From Armatimonadetes bacterium UBA5352 (lineage in GTDB: Bacteria > Armatimonadota > Zipacnadia > Zipacnadales > UBA5352): DNA of 64,000 nt. A program made the translations under genes and the position numbers. The notes below the pieces were generated by a model. The model was not told the origin of the DNA and did no database searches. It saw nothing but the letters and a program-made list of their open reading frames with translations. Numbering within the stretch: position 1 is the stretch's first letter; every line of letters starts with the position of its first letter. This document shows, piece after piece, positions 52,832 through 62,070 of the stretch. The stretch lies in assembly GCA_002411015.1 (NCBI GenBank), contig DHPY01000006.1:1-64000 (forward strand). Direction: 5' to 3'.

Positions 52832-53839
52832 TCACTTCGGCTGAATGCCATCACTGCGCGTGATCGCCCTTATCGCGTAGATCGGCTTGCCCTGGGCCTC
52901 GTAGTAGGTGCGGGCTTGAAGCTCAGCCAGGAGGCCCATCGTGATGAACTGGAAGCCCACGAGAATCAGGAGCACCGCGAGCAGCAGCGCCGGGCGGTTG
53001 CCGATATCCTCGCCAAACGCGAGCTTGCGGAAGCTCAACCAGAGCGCCATCAGGAATCCGATGATCCCCGAGATGAGCCCCCACTTGCCGAAGACCTGGA
53101 TCGGTCGCGTGGCGTAGCTTAGCAGGAACTTGACGGTGAGCAGGTCGAGGAAGACTCGGATGGTGCGCGAGAGGCCGTACTTCGACGTGCCGAACTGGCG
53201 CGGGTGGTGGTCCACCACGACCTCGGTGATGTGGGCGCCGGCCCAGCGTGCGAGGGCGGGGATGAAGCGGTGCATCTCTCCATAGAGCTGAACATCCTCG
53301 AGGATCTCGCGTCGGTAGGCCTTCAGCGAGCAGCCGTAGTCGTGCAGGCGCACGCCGGTGACGGTGGAGATCATCCAGTTGGCGATCTTCGAGGGCAGGA
53401 TACGGGTGAGCCTGGCGTCCTGGCGGTCCTTGCGCCAGCCGCTCACACAGTCGAAGCCCGCGTCTATCCTCGCGAGGAGCCGGGGGATATCGCGCGGATC
53501 GTTCTGCAGGTCGGCGTCCATCGCGACGATCACGTCGCCGCGCGCATGATCGAAGCCGGCACTCATCGCGGCGGTCTGGCCGAAGTTCCGGCGGAGGTGG
53601 ATCGCGATGAACCGCGCATCTGAGCGCGCGATCTCGTCCATGCGGGCGCGGCTGTCGTCTGCCGAGCCATCATTGACCAGAAGGACCTCCCACGACCGAT
53701 CGAGCCTCTCCAGAGCCGACTTGAGCGCCTCGTAGAGGTGGGGGAGAGCCTCCTCCTCGTTGTAGATGGGGATGACTACGGAGATCGCCGGACATTCTTC
53801 CCGTGCGCCCTCCCGCTGGTCCTGCGTGTCCTCGTCCAT
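52832..53839 (-). CDS. GT2 polyprenyl-phosphate glycosyltransferase
   Basis: A 335-residue protein. The N-terminal GT-A domain opens ISVVIPIYNEEEALPHLYEAL and has the metal-binding acidic stretch AMDADLQNDP; GLSRTIRVFLDLL marks the interface helix. Two membrane helices end the protein. This is the layout of DPM1, GtrB and ArnC-like enzymes that load a sugar onto polyprenyl phosphate. The product could serve the GT39-like enzyme elsewhere in the window (inference). GGAGGAG lies before the ATG. Confidence 0.88.
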   Translation of the reverse strand: MDEDTQDQREGAREECPAISVVIPIYNEEEALPHLYEALKSALERLDRSWEVLLVNDGSADDSRARMDEIARSDARFIAIHLRRNFGQTAAMSAGFDHARGDVIVAMDADLQNDPRDIPRLLARIDAGFDCVSGWRKDRQDARLTRILPSKIANWMISTVTGVRLHDYGCSLKAYRREILEDVQLYGEMHRFIPALARWAGAHITEVVVDHHPRQFGTSKYGLSRTIRVFLDLLTVKFLLSYATRPIQVFGKWGLISGIIGFLMALWLSFRKLAFGEDIGNRPALLLAVLLILVGFQFITMGLLAELQARTYYEAQGKPIYAIRAITRSDGIQPK

Positions 53840-53881
53840 GTTCGTCTCCTCCGCGATCGCGGCCGCTGCGGCAGCCGGCGT

Positions 53882-55219
53882 CTACATGAAGAAGCGCAGC
53901 CAGAGATAGCCGACAGCGAGCACGATCATCGGCGCTGTGACGACCACGCCATACTTGAGGAACCGCACGAAGCCGATCGGATGGCCTGAGCGCTTCGAAA
54001 CGCCCGCGGCCACGACGTTCGGCGACGCGCCGATCAGTGCGAGGTTCCCGCCGAGGCCTGCGCCGAGAGACAGTGCCCACCAGATCGGCAGGATGCTCTC
54101 GTGCTGCAGCAGCTCCACCGTGGAGGCTGCCGAGGCCGGATCGGGATGTAGCTCCGGCGCGATTGCGCTGAGCAGAGCCGTCATCGTCGCTACGAACGGG
54201 ATGTTGTCCATGAGCGCCGAGGCAACCGCAGTCACAAGCAGAACCAGGACGGTGAGGCTGAACAGGTTGCCGCCGGTGATGCTCACCATTCCCATACCCA
54301 GCGCCCGCACAACGCCCGTCTCCGTCAGTCCGGCGACCATGATGAACAGGCCGATGAAGAAAAAGAGCGTGGGCCACTCGATCTCCTCGAGGACCTCGCG
54401 CGGGTCCTCCGGGTGCAGGAGAAGGAGCAGTGCCGCGCCAGCCAGCGCGATCGTGGCCGGCTCGAGATGCAGCGCACCGTGGACGGCGAAGCCTGCGAAG
54501 ACGAGGCCCATCACGGTGATGCAGCGCCACAGGAGCTGGGCATCAGTAATCGCGCGCGTCTCGTCAAACTGCATGATGCGCGCACGATCCTCGTCCGAAA
54601 CGCTGACACGCCTGCCGAGCCCCCACCACATCATGCCGATGAAGAGCATGAAGACGACGCCGATGAACGGGCCATTGACACGGAGGAAATCCATGAAGTC
54701 GAAGCCCGCGGTGGAGGCGATCATGATGTTCGGGGGGTGGCCGACGAGGGTGAGCGATCCGCCGAGGTTCGAGGCCATGATGGCGAAGATGACGAACGGG
54801 ACGGGATCGAGCTCGAGCGCCTCATAGATGACGATGATGGTCGGCACGATGAGCAGGACGGTCGTCACGTTATCGAGGAATGCCGAGAGCAGCGCCGTGG
54901 CGGTGGTCATGCCGATGAGGATCAGGATGGGCCTGCCGCGCCCGATCTTCGCGGTCCTGATTGCCACCCACTCAAAGAGGCCCGTGCGGCGTGTGATATT
55001 GACGATGATCATCATGCCCATGAGCAGGAAGATCGTGTTCCAGTCGATGCCCTCGACGCCTTCGCGCCCATGGAATGCGGTGTGCTGGTCCACAATCCCC
55101 ACAATGATCATCAGGGCGGCGCCGGCGAGCGCCACCTTGGTCTTATCAAGCCGGTCCGAGGCGATCAGCACGTAGGCCACGGCGAAGATGCCCGCGGCGA
55201 TCCAGCCAGTGACAGTCAT
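53882..55219 (-). CDS. ArsB/NhaD-type (ion transporter superfamily) membrane protein
   Basis: A 445-residue protein with about eleven hydrophobic helices. The paired motifs LSAFLDNVTTVLL and ASNLGGSLTLVGHPPNIM, and in the second half SALMDNIPFVATM and LGGNLALIGASPNVV, are the two inverted repeats of the ArsB/NhaD superfamily. Members export arsenite, exchange sodium for protons or carry carboxylates; no arsenic genes are nearby, so ion exchange is more likely. The ATG at 55219 overlaps the CBS gene stop (ATGA). Confidence 0.88.
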   Translation of the reverse strand: MTVTGWIAAGIFAVAYVLIASDRLDKTKVALAGAALMIIVGIVDQHTAFHGREGVEGIDWNTIFLLMGMMIIVNITRRTGLFEWVAIRTAKIGRGRPILILIGMTTATALLSAFLDNVTTVLLIVPTIIVIYEALELDPVPFVIFAIMASNLGGSLTLVGHPPNIMIASTAGFDFMDFLRVNGPFIGVVFMLFIGMMWWGLGRRVSVSDEDRARIMQFDETRAITDAQLLWRCITVMGLVFAGFAVHGALHLEPATIALAGAALLLLLHPEDPREVLEEIEWPTLFFFIGLFIMVAGLTETGVVRALGMGMVSITGGNLFSLTVLVLLVTAVASALMDNIPFVATMTALLSAIAPELHPDPASAASTVELLQHESILPIWWALSLGAGLGGNLALIGASPNVVAAGVSKRSGHPIGFVRFLKYGVVVTAPMIVLAVGYLWLRFFM

Positions 55220-55686
55220 GGGTGGCACGCAACTCCGAGCGTGGGATTGATCAACTGGCTGATGATCGTCTTGCGGCCGAGTCGGCCGACGTACCTGCCG
55301 TCGCGCGTCACGAAGAGCTGCGGCTGGTGCCCTCTCATCATCAGCAGCGTGGCCTGTGCGGCGAGTTCATCCTCCTCGATAGAGAGGAACTCGTCAGTGC
55401 GCATGATATCGCCGACGCGGAGCCCGCGGAGCTTCTCATTCGCGAGATCGCGCAATCCGTAGCAGCGCGGGAGGTAGCTGAGGCGGGCAACATCCGGGGC
55501 GCCTCCGGCCGGCAGCGCCAGGGCGAGCAGGTCCTCCTCGAAGACCGCGCCGATGATGCGGCCGTCGGCATCAAGCACCGGGAGGTCGCTGTGACGACGG
55601 TCGGTGAGTAGCTCCGCGGCCAGTTGGATCGTATCTTCCAGGGAGAGCGTCGGGGCCTCCGTATCCATGAGTTCGCGGGCGATCAT
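55216..55686 (-). CDS. CBS-domain pair protein
   Basis: A 156-residue protein of two CBS domains (first: MIARELMDTEAPTLSLED, SDLPVLDADGRIIGAVFEED; second: RVGDIMRTDEFLSIEED, QPQLFVTRDGRYVGRLGRK). CBS pairs sense adenine nucleotides or ionic strength and often gate transporters. It is translationally coupled to the ion transporter gene by a four-base overlap, so it probably regulates it. ATG 55686 has AGGAGG at a rather long distance; the open frame runs further upstream. Confidence 0.85.
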   Translation of the reverse strand: MIARELMDTEAPTLSLEDTIQLAAELLTDRRHSDLPVLDADGRIIGAVFEEDLLALALPAGGAPDVARLSYLPRCYGLRDLANEKLRGLRVGDIMRTDEFLSIEEDELAAQATLLMMRGHQPQLFVTRDGRYVGRLGRKTIISQLINPTLGVACHP

Positions 55687-55779
55687 CGGGGGGCCGAACC
55701 TCCTGCACAGACTCCTGACATACAAACAGCCCGGCGGCCACCATGGTGGACACCGGCCCAACGACAGTGCACGGATCTC

Positions 55780-55809
55780 AGTATAGCCTGATTGGGGGCG
55801 GGGAGGCAA
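55780..55809 (-). promoter_or_regulatory. Promoter for the CBS-transporter operon
   Basis: Minus strand: TTGCCT (55809-55804), an 18-base spacer, TATACT (55785-55780), about 94 bases before the ATG. Confidence 0.5.
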
Positions 55810-56279
55810 GTCCAGGGATGTTTCGCAGACCGGGGGAGACGGGGGGCAAATGACGGGAGCCCGCCCAATTTCGCTGATCCGGCACCATTCGGGGCATCGC
55901 GCCCCTGTAGCGGCTCACACGTCCTCCGCTCAAAAACCTTCCGTCGGTCAGCCTGGGCGGGCTCGGAGCTTGTCCGGCGTTAGTTCAGCCAAAGGCCTCA
56001 CTCCTGTCCCTCGCGACGGCGCGAGCGTTGCCATCCCGCACCTGCCCTCCGCGAGCCCCACCACCTCACCTCGTGCCGTGAGTATACCCGCTCGGGCCTC
56101 AATGAAACTCAATTGTCTGATTCGGCGAGCGGGAAAGGACTCCTGCTTGAGTTCGCGGAGGATTTTCGGGCGCGCAGTCGCGCCCTGGTCAGAACGCATT
56201 GCGGCTGGAGAGGCAGGGAGCGTGACGGCCTCCGGCGAACTCCCCACACGAGAGCAATCTGCCCGAGAGGGGCGCCACA
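55810..56279. other. Non-coding gap
   Basis: A 470-base divergent gap between the CBS operon promoter and the next plus-strand gene. Its open frames have shifting composition and no family resemblance or ribosome site, so I call none. I see no repeat or RNA gene in it; a promoter for the plus-strand gene is presumably here but is not obvious. Confidence 0.5.
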
Positions 56280-57095
56280 ATGCCCAAACGCATATGCCCG
56301 AACTGCGGGAAGACAGTTCCGGACTGGAACTACTGCGCTGAGTGCGGAACTCCGCTCCCGCAACAGGTCGGGGCCGAACTTTCTCTTTCCGACCTGCCGC
56401 CTTCGATGCCGCCTCAGGATGCCGCATCTTCGGCGCTGCCCGAGGATAGAGGCGCCGGCGAGGAGGCAGCATCTTTCGACGAGGAACCGTCTCCGGAGGC
56501 TGCTGGCGAACCAGGCGCGGCTTCCGACGCGCCGCCCGCTGCGGCTGTTGAGTGGAAACCGCGAGTCCCGCACGACGGCCAACTTCGGTGCCCGAACTGC
56601 CAGGAGGCGGTCTACGCGGGTGAGCGTGTGTGCTGGAACTGCGCGCGCCGGTTGGAGACTACATCTGCGTACGCGGAGCGACCCGCGCCGCATGTGGGCG
56701 CGCCGGAATCAGGCGCACTCGTGTCACGGACCTCCGCGCCGCAGGTCGCACGTGCGCCGCGCCCGCGCGAGAGCCTGGCAGCGACGCCGCAGCAGTCTCT
56801 CCCTCACCGCACCTCGGATGAGGCGATGGCAGCCGCGTGGTGGGCATTCGGACTTGGGCTGCTCTCCGTTTTCACCTGCGGAGTGCTCGGTATTCTCGGT
56901 CTCCCCGCGCTCTGGCTCGGCGTCTCCGCTGCACGCCGCAATGCCGGACCGGTGGCGGTTGCAGGCGCCGTGTTCGGGGCGATCGGGCTGCTCATCCTTC
57001 TGGCGTGGATACTGATGCTGGCGTTGTCTCTGCCCGGCATGTCTGAGTTGCTAAGGCCGCCACCGACGCACATCATGATCCCAACGTGCCCCTGA
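56280..57095 (+). CDS. Double zinc-ribbon protein with two membrane helices (DUF4190-like)
   Basis: A 271-residue protein. Two zinc ribbons: CPNCGKTVPDWNYCAECG at the N-terminus and CPNCQEAVYAGERVCWNCA at about residues 104-122, separated by an acidic linker. A Pro/Ser-rich stretch follows, then two hydrophobic helices (ALGLLSVFTCGVLGILGLPA-like and AIGLLILLAWILMLAL) with GVSAARRNAG between them, as in DUF4190 membrane domains. The exact function is not known. AGAGGGG lies before the ATG. Confidence 0.7.
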   Translation: MPKRICPNCGKTVPDWNYCAECGTPLPQQVGAELSLSDLPPSMPPQDAASSALPEDRGAGEEAASFDEEPSPEAAGEPGAASDAPPAAAVEWKPRVPHDGQLRCPNCQEAVYAGERVCWNCARRLETTSAYAERPAPHVGAPESGALVSRTSAPQVARAPRPRESLAATPQQSLPHRTSDEAMAAAWWAFGLGLLSVFTCGVLGILGLPALWLGVSAARRNAGPVAVAGAVFGAIGLLILLAWILMLALSLPGMSELLRPPPTHIMIPTCP

Positions 57096-57106
57096 GGAGG
57101 ACGCAT

Positions 57107-58165
57107 ATGCGTCTGCTTGCAGCCGCCCTGGCCGTGGTGGCGCTTGTCGGAGCGACTGTAGTGGCTTTCGCTGCGGAGGCGATGGGTCGCCCATCCACCA
57201 CTGAGGCAGCGTTCGTCGTGGCAGGCGAGCCGCTGCATGGTCGCCTGGAGCCGATCGCGGTGCTGGCAGGCCACAGCTATGCCGTGCCGCGGCTCCTCGA
57301 GGGCCTCTCAGGCGACGACCCGGAGCTCCGCGCCCGCTGCTGCTTCCTCCTCGGGCAGATCGCGACTCCAGACGTGCGGCAGCCGCTGCTTGAGGGGCTG
57401 GACGATCCCGACCGGACGGTGCGCATCTTCGCCGGGATCGGGCTTGCTCGCATGGGCGATGACGCGGGCTACCGGGCCGCCCTCGCGGCCTGCTCGGGCT
57501 CACGCTGGTGGATCCGCTACTGGGCGGTTGATGCGCTGGCGAGACTCAGTCGCGTTCCGCAGGGGGCGCTTGCTGATCCTGACCCGCTGGTGGCCGCGAT
57601 GGCATGCGATGCAGTGGGCGGGGGATGGGAGCCGGCGGCAGCGACCATCACGTACAGCGGGCCCTCGGAAGCCTCTCTGAGCGACCTGCTTGAACTCTTC
57701 GAGAACTACATGATAGGGGAGACCGACTGGTGGTGGCATGCGGGGCATTACGAGCAGATCATCCGCGGCCACGAGACCATCGTCTGGCTTGATTCGAGCT
57801 GGCTTGAAGGCCTGACGAATGCAGCCTACCTCTACTGGAGTCTCGGCCGCGACGTCGAGGCACTGGCAACCTATCGCCGGGCAGTGGCAACGCACCCGGA
57901 GGCGTGGGAGTCGCACTTTGAGATGGGATTCTTCTACTTCAATGCACAGAAGCGCTATGGCCACGCTGCGCGGGAGTTCGCGCAGGCGCGAAAGCTCGGT
58001 GCGCCCCCTGTGCAGGCGAGGATGCACGGGCACGCTCTTGAGAAGGCGGGTCAGATTCCTGAGGCTCTGGAGGTATGGCGCGAACTGGTCGCGAAGAACC
58101 CCGGCGATCTGGTGGCACGGGACAACCTCAGGCGCGTTGAGGCGCTGGTTGACGGTGGCCGCTGA
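57107..58165 (+). CDS. Secreted HEAT/TPR repeat protein
   Basis: A 352-residue exported protein (signal peptide MRLLAAALAVVALVGATVVA). Residues about 40-170 read as HEAT-like helical repeats (YAVPRLLEGLSGDDPELRAR, QPLLEGLDDPDRTVRIFAG), and residues about 230-340 as TPRs (AYLYWSLGRDVEALATYRRA, HALEKAGQIPEALEVWRELV). These are protein-binding scaffolds; no enzyme motif is seen. ATG 57107 follows GAGGAGG, 11 bases past the previous gene's stop. Confidence 0.75.
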   Translation: MRLLAAALAVVALVGATVVAFAAEAMGRPSTTEAAFVVAGEPLHGRLEPIAVLAGHSYAVPRLLEGLSGDDPELRARCCFLLGQIATPDVRQPLLEGLDDPDRTVRIFAGIGLARMGDDAGYRAALAACSGSRWWIRYWAVDALARLSRVPQGALADPDPLVAAMACDAVGGGWEPAAATITYSGPSEASLSDLLELFENYMIGETDWWWHAGHYEQIIRGHETIVWLDSSWLEGLTNAAYLYWSLGRDVEALATYRRAVATHPEAWESHFEMGFFYFNAQKRYGHAAREFAQARKLGAPPVQARMHGHALEKAGQIPEALEVWRELVAKNPGDLVARDNLRRVEALVDGGR

Positions 58166-58177
58166 TAATGATAGGAT
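58149..58177 (+). promoter_or_regulatory. Promoter for the OPT-like gene
   Basis: TTGACG (58149-58154), a 17-base spacer, TAGGAT (58172-58177). It overlaps the 3' end of the repeat-protein gene and gives a leader of about 105 bases. Confidence 0.5.
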
Positions 58178-58288
58178 TTGTTCGCCTGCACGGGAGGTGC
58201 CCAGCCTCCTGCGCGGGAATAGCGCCTTTAGCTATCACCCCCAGCAGCCACGGTCCAGCAGATCGGGCCGAGATGATGGAGTCATGAC

Positions 58289-60268
58289 ATGGCACTGAGA
58301 GAGACTGTTGAGCTCGCCGAATATCGTTCATTGATGGAGGCGCCCGCCCAGTTCGAAGACGGTTTCGGCTGGCAGACGGTTGTGGGCGCATTCTTCATCG
58401 GGTTCGTCATGATGCCGGGCTCGATCTACCTCGGGCTTGTGGCAGGACAGACGATGGGCCCGGCCGCGGAGTGGACGACAATCATCCTCTTCACGGAGAT
58501 CGCACGGCGGTCATTCGCGCAGCTCTCGCGACAGCAGATCTACATTCTGTATTACATTGCGGGCGGTTTGACGGCCATGCAGGGAGCCGTTGCCCTCTCG
58601 GGCGGCGCCTTCGCGAACCTGATGTGGGCGCAGTTCCTGCGAGCCTCGGCCCCCGGCGACCTGATCGACTCGGTCCCGAACTGGGTCGCGCCGCACCCGG
58701 ATTCGCCAGCCATCTCAATGCGCACCTTCGCGCACGCCGACTGGGTCCCGGCGATCACGGTGCTGCTCCTCACGCAGGTGTTCTCACGCGTTGCGTGGTT
58801 CACGCTTGGCTATTCGCTTTTCCGCCTGCTCTCAGACGGTGAAAAGCTGCCCTTCCCGCTGGCGCCGATCCAGGCCCAGGGCGCGACCGCCCTGGCAGAG
58901 GCCGGCAACAAAGAGGATTCCTGGCGCTGGCGCATATTCGCCATCGGCGCCATGATCGGCATCGGTTTCGGCATGATCTACGTCGCGGTGCCGACCCTGA
59001 CGGGCGCCGTCCTTATTCAGCCCGTCTCAATCCTCCCGATCCCCTTTATTGACTTCACGCAGGGAACGGAACGCTTCCTGCCCGGCGTGCCGACAGGGAT
59101 AGGAACGAACCTGTCAACGGTGCTGCTCGGCTTCGTGCTGCCTTTCTGGATGGTTGTTGGCAGCTTCCTCGCGGCCATCACCACCACAATCGTGAACCCG
59201 ATCGCTTACCACACCGGGCATCTTCCCACCTGGCGCCCCGGGATGGAGACAACGCGTACCTCGTGGGCAGCCAGCATCGACATCTGGCTCTCCTGGGGTG
59301 TCGGCACCGCGTTCGCCGTGGCCGGGATTGGCATCTACAAGAGCTTCCTGCAGTGGCGCGAGGCAAAGCAGAGCGAGGCCGGTGGCAAAGGGCTCGGCTT
59401 CGGGGCGGCAGTGCCGGGCCGCGGCGACTTCAACGCCTGGGTGATGCTGGGCCTCTTCTTCGCCGCAACCACAGGATACGTGCTGCTCTCGCGCCACCTT
59501 GTCCCGGACTTCCCCATAGCCTTCCTGCTCGTCTTCGGCTACATCTGGACGCCGCTTGAGTCATACATCAACGCGCGCATGGTGGGCCTGACCGGGCAGT
59601 TCGTCTCGATCCCGATGATCCGCGAAGCCAGCTTCATCCTCTCCGGCTACAAGGGCGTGGACATCTGGTTCGCGCCGATCCCGCTGAGCAACTACGGCGC
59701 AACCGTTCAGCGTTTCCGCGAGATTGAGCTGACCGGGAACAAGTTCACCTCCGTGTTGAAGGCCGAATTGCTGATGTTCCCGATCATGATCGTTACGAGC
59801 TTCCTCTTCTGGGGCTACGTCTGGCGACTGCAGCCGATCCCGTCGGTCTACTACCCATACGCGCAGAAGATGTGGGACTACCAGGCGATCACCCAGTGGG
59901 TCTGGTTCAGCGCGACGACCGAGGGCGGCCATCAGGAGATATTTGCCCGCGCCATCAAGCCGAACCTGATGGTGGGCGGGCTGGTCATGGGGGTTGGTTC
60001 GTATATCCTGCTCAACTGGCTGCGCGTACCGGTGATGACGATCTACGGGTGGATCCGTGGCGTAGGGATCATGCCGCACTTCATCATCCTTGAGTTTGCG
60101 GGCGCGCTGATCGGCCGCTACTACCTCGCCAAGCGCTTCGGTCAGGAGAACTGGCGCTACTGGCCGCCGGTGCTCTATGCGGGCTTCAGTTGCGGCACGG
60201 GGCTGATAGCCATGCTGGCCATCGCCGTGGTGCTGATCAAACAGTCCATCACCCAGATGCCCTTCTGA
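58289..60268 (+). CDS. OPT-like large membrane transporter
   Basis: A 659-residue protein with about 14 hydrophobic spans and an overall layout like the oligopeptide transporter (OPT) family. Points in favour are the N-terminal FIGFVMMPGSIYLGLVAGQT, the FPLAPIQAQGATALAE segment after the middle, and a cluster GVDIWFAPIPLSNYGATVQR later on. Proteins of this type are common, often many per genome, in Armatimonadota and Planctomycetes-like bacteria. Substrate is not known; peptides or metal complexes are possible. Confidence 0.75.
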   Translation: MALRETVELAEYRSLMEAPAQFEDGFGWQTVVGAFFIGFVMMPGSIYLGLVAGQTMGPAAEWTTIILFTEIARRSFAQLSRQQIYILYYIAGGLTAMQGAVALSGGAFANLMWAQFLRASAPGDLIDSVPNWVAPHPDSPAISMRTFAHADWVPAITVLLLTQVFSRVAWFTLGYSLFRLLSDGEKLPFPLAPIQAQGATALAEAGNKEDSWRWRIFAIGAMIGIGFGMIYVAVPTLTGAVLIQPVSILPIPFIDFTQGTERFLPGVPTGIGTNLSTVLLGFVLPFWMVVGSFLAAITTTIVNPIAYHTGHLPTWRPGMETTRTSWAASIDIWLSWGVGTAFAVAGIGIYKSFLQWREAKQSEAGGKGLGFGAAVPGRGDFNAWVMLGLFFAATTGYVLLSRHLVPDFPIAFLLVFGYIWTPLESYINARMVGLTGQFVSIPMIREASFILSGYKGVDIWFAPIPLSNYGATVQRFREIELTGNKFTSVLKAELLMFPIMIVTSFLFWGYVWRLQPIPSVYYPYAQKMWDYQAITQWVWFSATTEGGHQEIFARAIKPNLMVGGLVMGVGSYILLNWLRVPVMTIYGWIRGVGIMPHFIILEFAGALIGRYYLAKRFGQENWRYWPPVLYAGFSCGTGLIAMLAIAVVLIKQSITQMPF

Positions 60269-60288
60269 CGCACGACAGCAGGGGCAAC

Positions 60289-60326
60289 GCGGCGTCGCCT
60301 TCGCTCGAGGGCGGCGCCGCTTCATT
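60289..60326 (+). terminator. Hairpin after the OPT-like gene
   Basis: GCGGCGTCGCC (60289-60299) pairs with GGCGGCGCCGC (60310-60320), with one mismatch, and is followed by TTCATTGT. It ends the transporter transcript. Confidence 0.55.
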
Positions 60327-60442
60327 GTACGTGTGGGTTGATCACTGCCATGGACGGTTGGGACGCGGACGACGGTGAGCACGGCTGATCCCGCGCTGGC
60401 TGTGACGGCAGGCCCCGCGGGTGTGGGGCACATGCACAGGAA

Positions 60443-60468
60443 AAGCCCGAGGCAGGCGCCTCGGGCTT
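60443..60468 (-). terminator. Intrinsic terminator for the lptC-lptA unit
   Basis: AAGCCCGAGGC (60443-60453) and GCCTCGGGCTT (60458-60468) pair perfectly around four bases. On the minus strand the stem ends in TTTTCC, a classic terminator 43 bases past the lptA stop. Confidence 0.75.
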
Positions 60469-60510
60469 GGGTGCGACTGGGTGGGCGATGGCCGGGCTTC
60501 GCGCTGAGGC

Positions 60511-61386
60511 TCAGCCTTCGCTCTGCGCAGCCGGGGGCGACTCCTCGGCCGGCGGCTCAGCGGAGGGCGACTGCTCCGCGGCGGGTGTTTCCTCCGCAGG
60601 AGGCGCCTGGTCACCCTCGCTCTGGCGGCGCTTCCCGACCACCTGGACGTTCTCAGCGCGGATCCAGTCCTCGGAGATCGAGATCACGGCGCTCGGGCAG
60701 CGCAGTTCATCGCCCTTGTCCGTGATGATGCGCACGTCGCCGGTCAGCGTGATGATCTCGGGCTTCTCCTCATAGACCGCCTGGTTCGCGTAGACCGTCT
60801 TGTCCTCCTGGACGGCCTTCACGCGGCCTGTGGCCGTCGTGCGCTCGATCGTGTCCGCATACTCGTAATTCATGTGTTCGGCAGTGATTGTGGTTCGCTT
60901 CTCACGGAGTTCATTGAGATCACGTGGCGGCCTATCGCTGCTGCCTTCAGTCGGCGGGGTGGCCTCCGCGCCCGCTGCGGGCTTCTTCTGCGTCACCGCC
61001 GTCACGTTGCCGCTGATCGCAGCCACCTCGTCGTCGAAATTCGCTTCGACGAGATCGCCGGTGATGGTGGTCTCGGGATCCACCACCCGGGGGTGTCCCT
61101 TCGCCACCGCTGAGTTGCTGTCGTAGTCGTAGATTGCCTCGTCGCAGTAGAGCTTGATCTCCTTGTGCGAGAAGACCACGTTGCCGTTGAGGTAGTACAT
61201 GCCTTCAGAGGGCTCGTAGCGCAGATGGTCGGCCGACTCGATGCGCGCACGGTCCTCGTCCTCGACAAATCCCCCCGGCTCCTCGAGGTCCTGGGCGGCC
61301 ACCGTCCCGACCATGAGGCATGCCATGAGCAGCCCGGCGATCCGGGGCCGGCGCAGGTATGCGCCCGGCGACAGGTATCTCTTCAT
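60511..61386 (-). CDS. lptA: LptA/OstA-like LPS transport protein
   Basis: A 291-residue exported protein. After a signal peptide (cleavage near TVAA-Q) it has the OstA/LptA beta-jellyroll pattern of repeated short strands (ADHLRYEPSEGMYYLNGNVV, FSHKEIKLYCDEAIYD, YANQAVYEEKPEIITLTGDV). A Pro/Glu/Ala-rich tail follows. LptA bridges the periplasm between LptC and LptD. The ATG overlaps the lptC stop (ATGA). No lptB follows in this window. Confidence 0.85.
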   Translation of the reverse strand: MKRYLSPGAYLRRPRIAGLLMACLMVGTVAAQDLEEPGGFVEDEDRARIESADHLRYEPSEGMYYLNGNVVFSHKEIKLYCDEAIYDYDSNSAVAKGHPRVVDPETTITGDLVEANFDDEVAAISGNVTAVTQKKPAAGAEATPPTEGSSDRPPRDLNELREKRTTITAEHMNYEYADTIERTTATGRVKAVQEDKTVYANQAVYEEKPEIITLTGDVRIITDKGDELRCPSAVISISEDWIRAENVQVVGKRRQSEGDQAPPAEETPAAEQSPSAEPPAEESPPAAQSEG

Positions 61387-62063
61387 CTCAGCTTCTCCAG
61401 CTCCTCCCGCGCCGCGTCCACTGCGAATACCGCCTGGATTGAGTCGAGCGTGTACCCGTGCGTCTGCAGGTTGTAGACGAGGTTGCGGCCGGTCAGTTGC
61501 CCGTGCTCGGTGCGCACCTGCACCCGGTTCGCGGTGCGGGCGATCTCCTGTGGTACGATCAGGTCGAGGTCCTGCGTACGGACAGTCACGCCCTCAGCGC
61601 GCATGGTGACCTCCTCCGGGCAGTGCAGCGTCTCCGTGGCCGGGACCCACTGCACCTGGGAGGTCGTGATGATCGCTCCGCGGTGCGAAACCACCTTCAC
61701 GCCACCGGTCACCTCGAAGCTCTTGTCGGCGGTCAGGTAGGTCGCTTTGCCCGCCGATATGCGCACGACCGGCTTGCCCTGGTCGTAGATGAGGCCTTCG
61801 CGCAGATCGGATGCCGCGACTGTGCGGCCCCCGCCGGCGATCTCGATCTTCTCGATCTGCAGCTGCCATGCCGGAGTGCCGCTCACGCTGTGCTCAACGA
61901 TCGACCCGTCGATGGAGATCGCAGGCTTGTCGGCCTCCCGGCCCTCGCGCTGCTGCTGCGGACGCTCACGCGTGACCCAGCGGACGGTCAGGACGGCTCC
62001 TGCCGCCACGACCGCGAGGATGAGCACCCCACCGATGATTCTGCGCCAGCTTGGGCTGAGCAT
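61383..62063 (-). CDS. lptC: LptC-like LPS export protein
   Basis: A 226-residue protein with one N-terminal membrane helix (IIGGVLILAVVAAGAVLTV) and an LptC-type beta domain (AGKATYLTADKSFEVTGGVK, TETLHCPEEVTMRAEGV). LptC passes LPS from the LptBFG transporter to LptA. It overlaps lptA, supporting the assignment, and points to an outer membrane with LPS-like lipid. GAGGGA lies before the ATG. Confidence 0.85.
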   Translation of the reverse strand: MLSPSWRRIIGGVLILAVVAAGAVLTVRWVTRERPQQQREGREADKPAISIDGSIVEHSVSGTPAWQLQIEKIEIAGGGRTVAASDLREGLIYDQGKPVVRISAGKATYLTADKSFEVTGGVKVVSHRGAIITTSQVQWVPATETLHCPEEVTMRAEGVTVRTQDLDLIVPQEIARTANRVQVRTEHGQLTGRNLVYNLQTHGYTLDSIQAVFAVDAAREELEKLR

Positions 62064-62070
62064 CGATCCC

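Noticed and set aside
55850..56341. A 163-codon plus-strand open frame in the 55.8-56.3 kb gap
   Set aside because: No ribosome site, biased composition, and it overlaps the start of the well-supported zinc-ribbon gene in another frame.
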